This document shows positions 63,489 through 64,000 of a stretch of 64,000 nucleotides of DNA, in pieces. Position 1 is the first letter of the stretch. Each line of letters opens with the position of its first letter. The DNA is taken from contig CAMSTW010000007.1 of NCBI GenBank assembly GCA_947063855.1, forward strand, positions 1-64,000, read 5' to 3'. The notes under the pieces were generated by a model, which was not told where the DNA came from, did no database searches, and was given only the letters and a program-made list of their open reading frames with translations. Source of the DNA: an uncultured Dorea sp. Its GTDB lineage: Bacteria > Bacillota > Clostridia > Lachnospirales > Lachnospiraceae. The position numbers and the translations under genes are program-made.

Positions 63489-63526
63489 GTAATAAAGTAG
63501 CAAATATAATCGAAGGGGGATAACAT

Positions 63527-63982
63527 ATGGAAAATACATTGAGTGTTGCAAAGTATCTGTACGATTCCTATTTTAAGCACTTTGGTCAGCCGATGGATCA
63601 GATGAGGATGCATAAGCTGATGTATTTTACCCAGAGAGAGTCCTTGATGTACAATAAGGAAGTGCTGTTTAAGGAGCCTTTCCTGGGGTGGAGATACGGA
63701 CCGGTTCTGTATTCTGTCAGGCGTGAATATATGACAGGGAATTTGTTCACAGGTGTGCCGGATGATGTATCGGATGATACCAGACATCTCGCCGACCAGG
63801 TGTTGAAGAGGTATGGTTCATTTTCGGCATGGAAGCTGAGCAGTCTGTCGCACCGTGAATTATCATGGAAGCGTGCAAGGAAGGGACTGGAAGCATGTGA
63901 CAATGGGAACGTGGAATTAGAACTCAGTGTGATGAAAGTAGATGCGGTTAAGGAACTGGCCGAACGGAGATGGTATGAATGA
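63527..63982 (+). CDS. Panacea-domain (DUF4065) protein, probable antitoxin
   Basis: 151 residues. The Panacea/GepA-like (PF13274) pattern is clear: VAKYLYDSYF near the start, MRMHKLMYFTQRESLMYN, LFKEPFLGWRYGPVLYSVRREY, and LSHRELSWKRARKGL. Panacea domains act as hyperpromiscuous antitoxins (PanA) paired with diverse toxins, or appear in phage genes. AAGGGGGAT precedes ATG 63527 behind a near-consensus promoter. Its stop overlaps an ATG for a second gene that leaves the window, as expected of a toxin-antitoxin pair. Confidence 0.85.
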   Translation: MENTLSVAKYLYDSYFKHFGQPMDQMRMHKLMYFTQRESLMYNKEVLFKEPFLGWRYGPVLYSVRREYMTGNLFTGVPDDVSDDTRHLADQVLKRYGSFSAWKLSSLSHRELSWKRARKGLEACDNGNVELELSVMKVDAVKELAERRWYE

Positions 63983-64000
63983 TGAGGCCAATGTGTATCG
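63979..64000 (+). CDS. Start of a partner gene, possibly a PanA-linked toxin (partial)
   Basis: ATG 63979 overlaps the TGA of the Panacea gene by four bases and stays open to the window end (MMRPMCI). Only seven codons are visible, so the product cannot be named. The overlap suggests coupled translation with the Panacea gene. Confidence 0.4.

Noticed and set aside
1-64000. CRISPR arrays, rRNA, tRNA, intact insertion sequences
   Set aside because: No regularly spaced repeat array, no tRNA cloverleaf and no transposase gene was recognised on either strand.

Overview
The window reads as chromosome of a Gram-positive anaerobic gut Firmicute of the Lachnospiraceae type ([Clostridium] scindens / Dorea / Blautia-like). 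The evidence is strong AGGAGG-type ribosome sites, intermediate G+C, a secA-prfB pair with the RF2 frameshift, a tig-clpP-clpX-lon-engB block, and the hom / apgM-like / lysC cluster seen in clostridia. The species is an inference. No rRNA, tRNA, CRISPR array or intact insertion sequence was seen.

Layout. 1-13.6 kb is an accessory region: an AraC regulator, a LacI-type regulator, an APC transporter with RCK_C tails, a MATE pump, an aldo/keto reductase, and a cluster of AAA-ATPase / PD-(D/E)XK fusion genes (three intact, one collapsed here, and a start-proximal stub at 23.4 kb). 13.6-21 kb is a myo-inositol catabolic operon, iolC-iolD-iolB-iolA plus an iron alcohol dehydrogenase, followed by the decayed 3' end of a class II aldolase (iolJ-like). 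Its promoter carries six GCGTGC/GCACGC words, and the same word forms a palindrome on the promoter of the LacI-type gene at 2946, so that regulator is a candidate controller of the operon. 21-27 kb holds a GHKL kinase / LytTR regulator pair, a divergent 58-residue exported-peptide gene with its own promoter and terminator, and a MacB/FtsX-type ABC exporter. 27-28.7 kb is a membrane-anchored SGNH-like gene flanked by inverted copies of a repeat.

28.7-39.5 kb starts with two LysR regulators. It continues with an unusual operon: a triple-rhodanese protein, a cysteine-rich 2x[4Fe-4S] protein and a CUT1-type ABC importer without an ATPase. A MoxR / DUF58 / DUF4129 set with a tiny overlapping membrane ORF follows. 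39.5-57.9 kb is mostly housekeeping: eukaryotic-type HisA, SecA, RF2, homoserine/aspartate-family biosynthesis, a CYTH protein, a DJ-1 protein, trigger factor, ClpP, ClpX, Lon, EngB and an AI-2E family transporter. 58-64 kb has a siroheme nitrite/sulfite reductase, a 147-bp multi-hairpin intergenic element, a polar amino acid ABC importer, purC, and at the right edge a Panacea-domain gene whose stop overlaps a gene that leaves the window, the arrangement expected of a toxin-antitoxin pair.

The strongest leads for new biology are the peptide / two-component / exporter locus, the rhodanese / Fe-S / importer operon, the ATPase-nuclease cluster with its remnants, the shared GCACGCAA operator word, and the Panacea pair at the edge.
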